Shown one piece after another: positions 1 through 7,513 of a stretch of DNA of 11,469 nucleotides (position 1 is the first letter of the stretch; the number at the start of each line of letters is the position of its first letter). The stretch is taken from assembly GCA_030683195.1 (NCBI GenBank), contig JAUXQA010000011.1, forward strand, positions 1-11,469, written 5' to 3'. The stretch comes from Rhodoferax sp. Lineage in GTDB: Bacteria; Pseudomonadota; Gammaproteobacteria; Burkholderiales; Burkholderiaceae_C. The position numbers and the translations under genes were made by a program. The notes under the pieces are model-generated. The model did no database searches, was not told where the DNA came from, and saw only the letters and a program-made list of their open reading frames with translations.

Positions 1-853
1 CGCAGGCATCAAGCAGATTGACTCCAAGATTGTTGATTTTGGTGCTTCTGACATGCCCCAGACAGACGACGCCCTCAAGGCCAAAGGCCAGTTCCAGTTT
101 CCTGCCGTCATTGGCGGAACTGTGCCTGTGATCAATGTCAAAGGCATTGCACCCGGCCAGATGAAGCTCGACGGCCAGGTGTTGGGTGACATCTACCTCG
201 GCAAGATTACCAAATGGAATGATGCCGCCATCAAGGCCTTGAACCCGACCCTGGCGTTGCCGGATGCTGCCATTGCCCCCGTTCGCCGCGCAGATGGTTC
301 AGGCACCACCTTCAACTTCACCAATTACCTGAGCCGTGTCCACCCTGAATGGAAAACCAAAGTGGGTGAAGGCACAGCGGTCAACTGGCCGGTGGGTGCC
401 GGTGGCAAGGGCAACGAAGGTGTGGCCGCATTTGTGAATCGCCTGCCCAATTCCATTGGTTATGTTGAATATTCGTACGTCAAGCAAAACAAGATGACCT
501 ACGCGCTCATGAAGAACAAAGACGGTGCGTTTGTGTCGCCTGATGATGACTCTTTCAAAGCCGCAGCCGCTGGTGCTGACTGGAACAAGTCCTTTTATCA
601 GTTGATCACGGACCAGCCTGGCAAAAACGCCTGGCCCATCACCACCGCGACATTTATCTTGATGCACCTCAAGCAAGACAAGCCAGCCAACGCCACAGAA
701 ACTTTCAAGTTCTTCACCTGGGCTTATAAAAACGGTGATGTCAGTGCCACAGCGCTCGACTATGTGCCCATGCCTGACAACGTGATTGGTGCTATCGAAA
801 AAGCCTGGAGTCAGGTGACTGACGCTTCCGGTAAACCCGTGGCCTTGAAGTAA
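1..853 (+). CDS. pstS: Phosphate ABC transporter substrate-binding protein PstS (5' truncated)
   Basis: Periplasmic protein that captures inorganic phosphate and delivers it to the PstCA permease. The reading frame is open from the first full codon at position 2, and the residues before the first ATG (position 53) already match the family (GIKQID, then VDFGASDMPQ), so that ATG is internal and the true start with its signal peptide lies outside the window. About 283 residues are visible. The phosphate-binding loop RRADGSGT is at about nucleotides 284-307, and conserved blocks follow: NWPVGAGGKGNEG, IGYVEYSY and NAWPITTATFIL, all closely resembling E. coli PstS. It is the first visible gene of the pst-pho cluster; pstC follows 41 bases after its stop, with a small hairpin between. 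Assignment is very secure; only the N-terminus is missing. Confidence 0.97.
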   Translation, partial: AGIKQIDSKIVDFGASDMPQTDDALKAKGQFQFPAVIGGTVPVINVKGIAPGQMKLDGQVLGDIYLGKITKWNDAAIKALNPTLALPDAAIAPVRRADGSGTTFNFTNYLSRVHPEWKTKVGEGTAVNWPVGAGGKGNEGVAAFVNRLPNSIGYVEYSYVKQNKMTYALMKNKDGAFVSPDDDSFKAAAAGADWNKSFYQLITDQPGKNAWPITTATFILMHLKQDKPANATETFKFFTWAYKNGDVSATALDYVPMPDNVIGAIEKAWSQVTDASGKPVALK

Positions 854-867
854 TCGGTTCTCCGATT
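852..867 (+). other. Small RNA hairpin between pstS and pstC
   Basis: AATCGG-TTCT-CCGATT forms a perfect 6-bp stem with a 4-base loop, starting inside the pstS stop codon (TAA, 851-853). There is no T-tract after it, so it does not look like a full terminator. Hairpins after the binding-protein gene of ABC transporter operons often protect the upstream message and keep the binding protein in excess over the permease; that role is inferred here. Confidence 0.4.
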
Positions 868-880
868 GCTATGACCGTTT

Positions 881-887
881 AAAGGAG
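881..887 (+). promoter_or_regulatory. Ribosome-binding site of pstC
   Basis: AAAGGAG lies 7 bases before the ATG at 895 and fixes the start of pstC. It is the first clear Shine-Dalgarno sequence in the visible cluster. Confidence 0.75.
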
Positions 888-894
888 CAGGTGC

Positions 895-1926
895 ATGTCA
901 ACTACACTTCCGGCAAATCAGGGGGCTTTCGATAAGTCAGGTAAATCTCTCGGACGCGCGATGACCAATCCCTCTCCTGAAAAAGCGGCCCGCTCGGGGC
1001 CCATGGCAGACTTGATCTTTGGCTGGCTAGCCAAAGGTTCGGCCTATTTCACCTTGATCATGTTGTTCGGCATTCTTGCCTCGCTGACCATCAGCGCCTG
1101 GCCTGCAATTGAAAAATATGGTCTGGGTTTTCTCTTTAATGCGACCTGGGACCCCGTGAAAGAGGAGTTTGGTGGCCTGGTGATGATCTACGGCACCTTG
1201 ATGACCTCGTTCATTGCCTTGTTGATTGCGGTCCCGGTCAGTTTTGGTATCGCGATCTTCCTGACAGAATTGGCACCAGCGTGGCTCAAACGCCCACTGG
1301 GTACAGCCATTGAGTTGTTGGCAGCTATCCCCTCGATTGTTTACGGCATGTGGGGTCTGTTGGTATTTGGTCCCATTTTGTCGACCTACGTGCAGCAACC
1401 TTTGCAGGGCCTGTTCTCTGATGTCCCGTATTTGGGTGCTTTGTTCTCCGGCCCGCCCGTAGGCATCGGCATTTTGTCGGCAGGCATTATTTTGGCCATC
1501 ATGATCATCCCCTTCATTGCAGCCGTCATGCGCGATGTGTTTGAGGTGACGCCCACGCTCCTCAAGGAGTCCGCTTATGGTTTGGGTGCCACCACTTGGG
1601 AGGTCGTGTCCAAAGTCGTCTTGCCTTACACAAAGGCGGGTGTGATTGGCGGCATCATGCTGGGACTCGGGCGGGCTATTGGCGAGACTATGGCCATTAC
1701 GTTCGTGATTGGTAACTTCAACCAATTGGATTCGCTGAGCTTGTTTCAGGCCGCCAACAGCATTACCTCGGCCCTGGCCAATGAATTTGCCGAAGCAGCT
1801 GAAGGTTTGCACCAAGCCTCACTCATGTATTTGGGTCTGGTTTTGTTCTTTATCACCTTTGTGGTGCTGACGCTGTCCAAGATCTTGTTGGCACAGCTTA
1901 AAAAGAAAGAAGGAGTCAAGTCATGA
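895..1926 (+). CDS. pstC: Phosphate ABC transporter permease PstC
   Basis: Inner-membrane permease subunit that forms, with PstA, the phosphate channel energised by PstB. The 343 residues are somewhat longer than E. coli PstC (about 319), the extra length being a polar N-terminal tail of roughly 40 residues. Hydrophobic segments lie near residues 49-70, 99-125, 137-160, 193-213, 250-272 and 309-335. The cytoplasmic EAA loop that docks the ATPase is seen as KESAYGLGATTWEVV (about 224-238) and is followed by GLGRAIGETMA, typical of PstC. The start is set by AAAGGAG 7 bases upstream. The stop codon overlaps the pstA start in an ATGA tetranucleotide (1923-1926), pointing to translational coupling and a 1:1 permease pair. 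Confidence 0.97.
   Translation: MSTTLPANQGAFDKSGKSLGRAMTNPSPEKAARSGPMADLIFGWLAKGSAYFTLIMLFGILASLTISAWPAIEKYGLGFLFNATWDPVKEEFGGLVMIYGTLMTSFIALLIAVPVSFGIAIFLTELAPAWLKRPLGTAIELLAAIPSIVYGMWGLLVFGPILSTYVQQPLQGLFSDVPYLGALFSGPPVGIGILSAGIILAIMIIPFIAAVMRDVFEVTPTLLKESAYGLGATTWEVVSKVVLPYTKAGVIGGIMLGLGRAIGETMAITFVIGNFNQLDSLSLFQAANSITSALANEFAEAAEGLHQASLMYLGLVLFFITFVVLTLSKILLAQLKKKEGVKS
1910..1915 (+). promoter_or_regulatory. Ribosome-binding site of pstA inside pstC
   Basis: AAGGAG within the last pstC codons, 7 bases before the pstA ATG at 1923. It supports reinitiation at the ATGA overlap. Confidence 0.7.
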
Positions 1927-2807
1927 CAGCTGGCAATGTTTTCATGCAGCCTGCCGCAATTGAAAAGGCCCGTGAAGCGCGCTATGCGCAACGCAAGCGG
2001 GTCAATCAGGTGGCCTTGGTCATGGCGCTTTTGGCGATGATGTTCGGGTTATTTTGGTTGACCTGGATTTTGTACGAAACCGTCCGGCTCGGTGTGGGCG
2101 GCCTCACCATGGCCACTTTCACAGAGATGACCCCCGCGCCAGGCGACGTCGGTGGCTTGGCCAATGCCATTTACGGCTCTTTTGTGATGGTGACACTGGC
2201 CACCTTTGTGGCGACGCCCATTGGTGTGATGGCCGGCATCTATCTGGCCGAGTTTGACACTCAAGGCTGGCTTGCCTCAACCACCCGCTTTGTAAACGAC
2301 ATTCTGTTGTCAGCGCCATCGATTGTGATTGGTCTGTTTGTCTACGCAGTGGTGGTGACACGGTTCAAGTCTTTTTCGGGCTACGCGGGTATTGCCGCAT
2401 TGGCCATCATTGTGATTCCCGTGGTGATCAGAACCACCGAGAGCATGTTGCAGCTCATTCCTGCTGGTTTGCGCGAAGCCGCTTATGCACTGGGTGCGCC
2501 CAAGTGGAAGGTGATTTTGAGCATCACGCTGCGGGCTGCTCGTGCAGGTGTAGTTACCGGCATCTTGCTGGCAGTGGCCCGGATTGCGGGTGAAACAGCG
2601 CCTCTGCTGTTCACGGCCTTGAGCAACCAGTTCTGGACATCGAGCCTGAGCCAGCCCATGGCGAGCTTGCCGGTCACTATTTTCAAGTTTGCCATGAGTC
2701 CTTTTGAGAACTGGCAAAAACTGGCTTGGGCCGGCGTCTTCATCATTACTTTGGCCGTTTTGGGTCTCAACATTCTGGCCCGGGTGTTAACTCGAACCAA
2801 GATCTGA
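1923..2807 (+). CDS. pstA: Phosphate ABC transporter permease PstA
   Basis: Second inner-membrane permease of the high-affinity phosphate importer, pairing with PstC. It has 294 residues, about the family length (E. coli PstA is 296). Hydrophobic segments lie near residues 29-51, 83-108, 126-147, 155-170, 207-231 and 267-288. The EAA loop REAAYALGAPKWKVI (about 184-198) is followed by ARIAGETAPLLFTAL, the usual PstA motif after the loop. Its ATG lies in the last codons of pstC (ATGA overlap) and is served by AAGGAG 7 bases upstream. A 36-base gap, without any hairpin I can see, separates it from pstB. Confidence 0.97.
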   Translation: MTAGNVFMQPAAIEKAREARYAQRKRVNQVALVMALLAMMFGLFWLTWILYETVRLGVGGLTMATFTEMTPAPGDVGGLANAIYGSFVMVTLATFVATPIGVMAGIYLAEFDTQGWLASTTRFVNDILLSAPSIVIGLFVYAVVVTRFKSFSGYAGIAALAIIVIPVVIRTTESMLQLIPAGLREAAYALGAPKWKVILSITLRAARAGVVTGILLAVARIAGETAPLLFTALSNQFWTSSLSQPMASLPVTIFKFAMSPFENWQKLAWAGVFIITLAVLGLNILARVLTRTKI

Positions 2808-2843
2808 GCACACCCCTGTTCACTCTATTACTAAAGAATCATC

Positions 2844-3617
2844 ATGACTATTGCCACGCTTGAGCGGACGAAGATTTCAGTCAAAAATCTCGATTTCTAT
2901 TACGGCAAATTCCACGCGTTGAAAAACATCAACCTGGAAATTCCTGAAAAAAAGGTAACGGCCTTCATCGGCCCATCAGGTTGCGGCAAGTCCACCTTGT
3001 TGCGCGTCTTTAACCGCATGTTCGAGTTGTACCCGGAGCAACGGGCGCAAGGCGAGGTAGTGCTTGATGGCGAGAACCTCCTGACCAGTAAAAAAGACGT
3101 GGCCTTGCTGCGGGCCAAGGTCGGTATGGTGTTTCAAAAACCCACGCCTTTCCCCATGTCCATCTTTGACAACATTGCTTTTGGCGTCAAATTATTCGAA
3201 TCGCTCAACACCACTGACATGGAAGAGCGTGTGGAGTGGGCTCTGCGCAAAGCCGCGCTGTGGGGCGAAGTCAAGGACAAGCTCAACCAGGGCGGCTCCA
3301 GCCTGTCTGGCGGACAGCAGCAGCGTTTGTGCATTGCGCGGGGAATCGCCATCAAGCCCGAAGTCTTGTTGCTCGACGAGCCCTGCTCAGCCCTGGACCC
3401 GATCTCTACCGGCAAGGTGGAAGAGCTGATCACTGAACTCAAGAACGACTACACGGTGATGATCGTGACCCACAACATGCAGCAGGCGGCACGTTGCAGT
3501 GACTACACTGCTTACATGTACCTGGGTGATTTGATGGAGTTTGGATCGACCGATCAAATGTTCTTCAAACCCACCCGCAAAGAAACCGAAGACTACATTA
3601 CCGGCCGTTTCGGCTAA
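2844..3617 (+). CDS. pstB: Phosphate ABC transporter ATP-binding protein PstB
   Basis: ATPase that powers phosphate import through PstC/PstA on the cytoplasmic face. At 257 residues it has the same length as E. coli PstB. All ABC motifs are intact: Walker A GPSGCGKST (43-51), Q-loop Gln98 in VFQKPTPFPMSI, signature LSGGQQQR (154-161), Walker B VLLLDEP with catalytic Glu179, D-loop SALDP, and the switch histidine His210 in VTHNMQQA. The ending (DYITGRFG) is typical of the family. The ribosome-binding site is weak (an AAAGAA-like stretch upstream of the ATG), so pstB may depend on translation arriving from pstA. The stop TAA (3615-3617) is part of the phoU ribosome-binding site. Confidence 0.98.
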   Translation: MTIATLERTKISVKNLDFYYGKFHALKNINLEIPEKKVTAFIGPSGCGKSTLLRVFNRMFELYPEQRAQGEVVLDGENLLTSKKDVALLRAKVGMVFQKPTPFPMSIFDNIAFGVKLFESLNTTDMEERVEWALRKAALWGEVKDKLNQGGSSLSGGQQQRLCIARGIAIKPEVLLLDEPCSALDPISTGKVEELITELKNDYTVMIVTHNMQQAARCSDYTAYMYLGDLMEFGSTDQMFFKPTRKETEDYITGRFG

Positions 3618-3621
3618 GGAG
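3616..3621 (+). promoter_or_regulatory. Ribosome-binding site of phoU overlapping the pstB stop
   Basis: AAGGAG shares two bases with the pstB TAA stop and lies 6 bases before a GTG at 3628. It decides in favour of that GTG as the phoU start and implies coupling between pstB and phoU. Confidence 0.75.
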
Positions 3622-3627
3622 ATCAAA

Positions 3628-4329
3628 GTGCCAGAAAAACACCTTTCTACCCAGTTCGACAGTGAACTGAGCGCCGTTTCCAGCCGGGTGCTGGAGTTGG
3701 GCGGCTTGGTTGAGTCGCAAATCATCCGGGCGATCATGGCCTTATCGCAGTTCAGTGTGGAGTTGGCGAACGAAGTCACCGCCACAGAGGCCCGTGTCAA
3801 TGCCATGGAGGTTGACATTGACCGCGAACTGTCCAGCATCATTGCGCGCCGCCAACCCACAGCCAGGGATTTGCGTCTGCTCATCGCCATTTCCAAAACC
3901 ACCGCCAATCTGGAGCGGGTGGGTGATGAAGCTGAGAAAATTGCACGCATGGTGCGCTCCATCATCAACAGCGGCGCCCCGCGCTCGCTCCCTTCTCTGG
4001 AGTTGCGGGTTGCGGCCGATCTGGCTTCGGGCTTGCTACGCAAAGCGCTGGATGCATTTGCCCGTCTGGATACCACTGCAGCTGTGTCCATTCTCAAAGA
4101 AGATGACCAGATTGACCAGGAATTTGATGGCTTTGTTCGCAAGCTCATCACGTACATGATGGAAGATCCGCGCATGATCTCGCCCAGCCTTGACCTGCTC
4201 TTTTTGGCCAAGGCGATTGAGCGCATTGGTGACCACGCGAAAAACATTGCTGAGTTCATCATCTATGTGGTCAAGGGCGCGGATGTGCGCCACACCCCGA
4301 TGGATCATATTGAATCGGTGGTGAAATGA
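3628..4329 (+). CDS. phoU: Phosphate signalling regulator PhoU
   Basis: Cytoplasmic helical-bundle protein that links the Pst transporter to the PhoR kinase and represses the Pho response when phosphate is plentiful. The start is taken as GTG 3628, giving 233 residues (E. coli PhoU is 241), because AAGGAG lies 6 bases upstream and the family similarity begins about there. An in-frame ATG at 3541 would lie deep within pstB and add 29 residues not expected in PhoU. The two homologous three-helix repeats each carry the metal-binding E-xxx-D signature: ERVGD (Glu96-Asp100) and ERIGD (Glu198-Asp202). The last four bases overlap the phoB start (ATGA, 4326-4329). Confidence 0.95.
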   Translation: MPEKHLSTQFDSELSAVSSRVLELGGLVESQIIRAIMALSQFSVELANEVTATEARVNAMEVDIDRELSSIIARRQPTARDLRLLIAISKTTANLERVGDEAEKIARMVRSIINSGAPRSLPSLELRVAADLASGLLRKALDAFARLDTTAAVSILKEDDQIDQEFDGFVRKLITYMMEDPRMISPSLDLLFLAKAIERIGDHAKNIAEFIIYVVKGADVRHTPMDHIESVVK

Positions 4330-5048
4330 GGCATCAACCCGGCGTGCTGATTGTTGAAGATGAACCGGCCATTGCCGAACTGATTGCGGTGAATCTTCGG
4401 CACAACGGGTTTCGTCCTACCTGGGCCATGGACAGCGTTTCGGCGCAATGCGAACTTGATGCTGTCTTGCCGGATGTGATCTTGCTGGACTGGATGCTGC
4501 CCGGCGAGAGCGGGTTGACATTGGCCAAACGGTGGCGTGCTGCTGCACGCACCAAATCGGTTCCCATCATCATGCTGACGGCCCGGGGCGACGAGATGGA
4601 CCGGGTTGCCGGGCTGGACGCGGGGGCTGACGACTACATTGCCAAGCCCTTCTCCACCAAGGAGTTGCTGGCACGGATTCGGGCGGTGATCCGGCGGCGC
4701 GCGCCTGAGCAAGCCAGTGGCGTGGTGTACATCGGTGCCTTGGCGCTCGATTCAGGCACCTACCGAGTGACCTTCGATGGACACTTGCTCAAGCTGGGCC
4801 CCACTGAATTCAAATTGTTGCACTATCTGATGACGCACGCTGAGCGCGTTCACAGCCGTTCGCAATTGGTGGACAAGGTTTGGGGTGACCATGTGTTCAT
4901 TGAAGAACGCACGGTAGACGTGCATGTCAAACGGCTGCGCGAGGCCATGGGCGAGAACGCGGGGCACATGATTGAAACCGTGCGCGGCGTAGGCTATCGC
5001 CTCACGGTGCAGTCGTCTCCCGCACGTCCTTCACCCATCAGCGCGTGA
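4326..5048 (+). CDS. phoB: Phosphate regulon response regulator PhoB
   Basis: OmpR/PhoB-family transcription factor that, once phosphorylated by PhoR, binds Pho boxes and activates phosphate-scavenging genes including pst. It has 240 residues. The receiver domain (about 5-120) has the acidic pair Glu11/Asp12, phospho-acceptor Asp55 in LLDWMLPGESG, Thr85 and Lys107. The winged-helix domain (about 133-232) shows LGPTEFKLLHYL and the recognition region RTVDVHVKRLRE, ending in ETVRGVGYRL. The ATG overlaps the phoU stop by ATGA, so phoU and phoB are probably translated together. In E. coli phoBR is separate from pst; the merged arrangement here is common in Betaproteobacteria. The next gene starts 57 bases after its stop. 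Confidence 0.97.
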   Translation: MRHQPGVLIVEDEPAIAELIAVNLRHNGFRPTWAMDSVSAQCELDAVLPDVILLDWMLPGESGLTLAKRWRAAARTKSVPIIMLTARGDEMDRVAGLDAGADDYIAKPFSTKELLARIRAVIRRRAPEQASGVVYIGALALDSGTYRVTFDGHLLKLGPTEFKLLHYLMTHAERVHSRSQLVDKVWGDHVFIEERTVDVHVKRLREAMGENAGHMIETVRGVGYRLTVQSSPARPSPISA

Positions 5049-5104
5049 GCGCCTGCGTATCTTGGTAATCACCTGCCAGCCGACATGGCGGTTTTAGCAT
5101 TCTT

Positions 5105-6448
5105 ATGTTCTGGCGATATTTTTCTTTTTTGATATCTCAAGTGGTGGGCAGCTTGATGGGGCTGTACTTCGACTTGGCGAAAATCGGCATGGTTAGCGCC
5201 TTGGTGGGTGCGATGCTGGGGGCCTGGGTCTGGTTTATTTTTGACTTCTCACGGGCGGCGCGCTTGATGCGTTGGTTGAGATTGGGCAACACCGCAGACG
5301 TGGCGATGAGTGGTGGCTTCTGGGGCGAGGTTGCCGACCGGGCCAGGCGCTTGACGCGTGCGCGCGAGCAGATGACGCGTGACAGCCAGAACCAGCTGCA
5401 AGACTTTTTATCGGCTTTTCAGGCATCGCCCAATGGCGTGGTGTTACTGGATGCTGAAGGGCAGATTGAGTGGTGCAACCAGACGGCTGCTGCTCATTTT
5501 GGCCTGCAAGCCCAGCGCGACCTGATGCAGCACTTTGGCAACTTGGTGCGTGACCCCCGGTTTGCCAGCTATTTTGCTGCGCAGGATTACCGGAGCAGCG
5601 TACTGATGCCTGGGCGCGAGAGCACCCCCACGCACCCCGTTCAACTCTCGGTTCAACTCAACCCGTACGGCGAGGGCCGTTTGCTGCTGTTGTCTCGCGA
5701 TGTCACGGTTCTGGAGCAGGCAGAAGCCATGCGGCGAGATTTCGTGGCCAATGTGTCCCATGAAATCCGTACGCCGCTGACCGTTTTGAGCGGCTTTGTG
5801 GAGACTCTGCAGACGTTGCCCTTAAACGAGGTGGACAGGGAGCGCTATTTGTCGCTGATGGCTCAGCAGGCCGACCGCATGCAGATGCTGGTGAATGATT
5901 TGCTGACTTTGTCGCGGCTGGAGGGCAGCCCAAGTCCGGGTGCCGGTGAATGGGTCTCCATGCCCGAGGTCATGGGTCAGTTGGAGCAGGATGCTCACGC
6001 GTTGTCGGTGGTGTTGAACCCTTCAGCAGACCGCCCGCACCACATGGTGTTTGACGCACTGCAGGACGGGGCTGTGTCGGGCGCGACCAGTGAACTGATC
6101 AGCGCCATGAGCAATCTGGTGACCAATGCCGTCCGCTATACGCCAGCAGGGGGAGGCATCCGGGTTTGCTGGCGGGGCTTGGCCGATGGTCGGGCAGAGT
6201 TCTCGGTGTCTGACACGGGTCCGGGCATCGCCAGTGAGCACTTGCCGCGCCTCACCGAGCGTTTTTACCGTGTGGACCGCAGTCGTTCGCGGGACACGGG
6301 TGGCACCGGACTCGGGCTGGCGATTGTCAAACATGTCTGCCAGCGCCATGGGGCTCAATTGAAAATTGAGAGCACCTTGGGCAAAGGCTCCACGTTTTCC
6401 ATAATATTCCCTGTTGAGCGGGTTCAAATTGGGCTTGACAGACGCTGA
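5105..6448 (+). CDS. phoR: Phosphate regulon sensor histidine kinase PhoR
   Basis: Membrane-bound histidine kinase that phosphorylates and dephosphorylates PhoB according to the state of the Pst-PhoU complex. It has 447 residues. Two hydrophobic helices (about 6-22 and 26-48) are joined by a very short turn, so there is no periplasmic sensing domain, as in other PhoR proteins. A linker and a PAS domain (about 98-200) follow. The H-box is FVANVSHEIRTPL with His219, the N-box has Asn337 and Asn341 (NLVTNAVRYTP), G1 is DTGPGI (370-375) and G2 is GTGLGLAIVK (400-409); all catalytic elements are intact. The ATG at 5105 is the only ATG at the N-terminal edge of this frame (an in-frame TAA lies at 5066), but I see no clear ribosome-binding site. 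Its 3' end overlaps the reading frame of the downstream metal transporter. Confidence 0.95.
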   Translation: MFWRYFSFLISQVVGSLMGLYFDLAKIGMVSALVGAMLGAWVWFIFDFSRAARLMRWLRLGNTADVAMSGGFWGEVADRARRLTRAREQMTRDSQNQLQDFLSAFQASPNGVVLLDAEGQIEWCNQTAAAHFGLQAQRDLMQHFGNLVRDPRFASYFAAQDYRSSVLMPGRESTPTHPVQLSVQLNPYGEGRLLLLSRDVTVLEQAEAMRRDFVANVSHEIRTPLTVLSGFVETLQTLPLNEVDRERYLSLMAQQADRMQMLVNDLLTLSRLEGSPSPGAGEWVSMPEVMGQLEQDAHALSVVLNPSADRPHHMVFDALQDGAVSGATSELISAMSNLVTNAVRYTPAGGGIRVCWRGLADGRAEFSVSDTGPGIASEHLPRLTERFYRVDRSRSRDTGGTGLGLAIVKHVCQRHGAQLKIESTLGKGSTFSIIFPVERVQIGLDRR

Positions 6449-7472
6449 CCTTTCCTCAAAAGGGCGGTCTATCTCCTATGGTTCAGAGGCCTCGGGGCTT
6501 ATTTGCGGCTACGTTTTTTCGCCCAGGCTGAGTGCACGGGCGGTTGATTCAACATCAGCGCTGGAGTGGCTCAAGCATCAGCCCGGAGCCGATGGTTTTG
6601 AGTTCATCTGGCTGCATTTCAGCCTGAGCAACGCCACAGCCGAAAAATGGATGGCAGAGCATTTGCAGCTGCCAGACCATTTTTTTGAAACCTTGCACGA
6701 GGGCACTGGATCGACCCGCGTAGAACAAGAGGCTGACAGCCTGATTGCCGTGATCAACGACGTGGTTTATGACTTTTCATACGATGCGTCGCAAATCGCA
6801 ACGGTCTGGATGTGCGTCCAGCACAACTGCGTCATCAGTGCACGCAGGCAACCCTTGCGCAGTGTGGACAGTCTGCGTCTGGCCGTAAAAGCCGGCGATG
6901 AATTCGCGTCCCCCGTTTCTCTGCTGGTTCATTTGCTGCGCGATCAGGCCGATGTCTTGCAAAAGATAGAGCGCGACTCCGCTTCAAAGGTGGACCACAT
7001 TGAAGACAAGCTCCTGGCCGGGCGACTCAAGGCCACGCGCGGTACGCTGGGCTCACTCAGGCGCCTGTTTGTCCGCTTGCGCCGCCTCCTTGCGCCAGAA
7101 CCCGCCTCCCTTTTCCGGTTGCTCAACCGGCCGCCGGCCTGGTTCATGAAAGACGACGCGCGAGACCTTCGCGAGGCTACCGAGGAGTCGTCAGCCGTTT
7201 TAAGTGATATTGCTGCGCTGCAGGAACGCACCAAGCTGCTTCAAGAAGAACTGACGACCCACACCACAGAGCAAACCAACCGCAGTATTTTTGTTCTTAC
7301 GATCGTGACGGTGCTGGCCCTGCCCATCAACATAGTGACCGGCTTGCTGGGCATGAATGTGGGGGGCATCCCGTTGGCGGAATCTCCGAACGGTTTCTGG
7401 ATGGTTCTCGGCGTGATTTTCAACATCACACTCATGGCTGTCTGGCTGGTGTTCAGAAGTCAGCGCGATTAG
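6414..7472 (+). CDS. zntB: CorA-superfamily metal transporter, ZntB-like
   Basis: Inner-membrane divalent-cation transporter, probably for zinc as in ZntB, though magnesium or another cation cannot be excluded. The frame gives up to 352 residues. A large cytoplasmic domain with a long charged helix is followed by two C-terminal membrane helices (about 292-311 and 327-347). The CorA-superfamily signature GMN is at 313-315, followed by VGGIP, which resembles ZntB more than classical CorA. The start is uncertain: the N-terminus has no in-frame ATG, and candidates are TTG codons at 6414 (used here), 6429 and 6435, none with a good ribosome-binding site. All of these overlap phoR (ends 6448), so it is likely co-transcribed and translated by coupling. 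The family is certain; the ion and exact start are not. Confidence 0.88.
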   Translation: MSGFKLGLTDADLSSKGRSISYGSEASGLICGYVFSPRLSARAVDSTSALEWLKHQPGADGFEFIWLHFSLSNATAEKWMAEHLQLPDHFFETLHEGTGSTRVEQEADSLIAVINDVVYDFSYDASQIATVWMCVQHNCVISARRQPLRSVDSLRLAVKAGDEFASPVSLLVHLLRDQADVLQKIERDSASKVDHIEDKLLAGRLKATRGTLGSLRRLFVRLRRLLAPEPASLFRLLNRPPAWFMKDDARDLREATEESSAVLSDIAALQERTKLLQEELTTHTTEQTNRSIFVLTIVTVLALPINIVTGLLGMNVGGIPLAESPNGFWMVLGVIFNITLMAVWLVFRSQRD

Positions 7473-7481
7473 CCGTATCCG

Positions 7482-7513
7482 ATCAGACCAGTGCCAATCA
7501 GCCCAGTGCCAAT
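7482..7513. repeat. 15-bp tandem duplication at the end of the chemotaxis gene
   Basis: The unit ATCAGACCAGTGCCA is repeated as ATCAGCCCAGTGCCA (one mismatch), followed by AT in both copies. It spans the stop codon of the minus-strand chemotaxis gene. Because 15 is a multiple of three, the second copy supplies another in-frame TGA downstream of the used one (reading GCA CTG GGC TGA, then TTG GCA CTG GTC TGA). Confidence 0.8.

Noticed and set aside
1027..1815. 262-codon open frame antisense to pstC
   Set aside because: Composition rich in Gln, His, Arg and Gly, with no recognisable motif; it mirrors a membrane-protein gene.
3541..3627. Longer phoU starting at an in-frame ATG inside pstB
   Set aside because: It would overlap pstB by 77 bases and add 29 residues foreign to the family; GTG 3628 has a well-spaced AAGGAG.
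3387..4262. 291-codon open frame antisense to pstB and phoU
   Set aside because: Shadow of strongly recognised plus-strand genes; its translation has low-complexity Ser/Arg-rich character and no domain.
5076..5096. Hairpin followed by TTTT between phoB and phoR as a terminator
   Set aside because: The stem (GCCG/TGGC) is only about four pairs including a wobble, and termination there would cut phoR from its operon.
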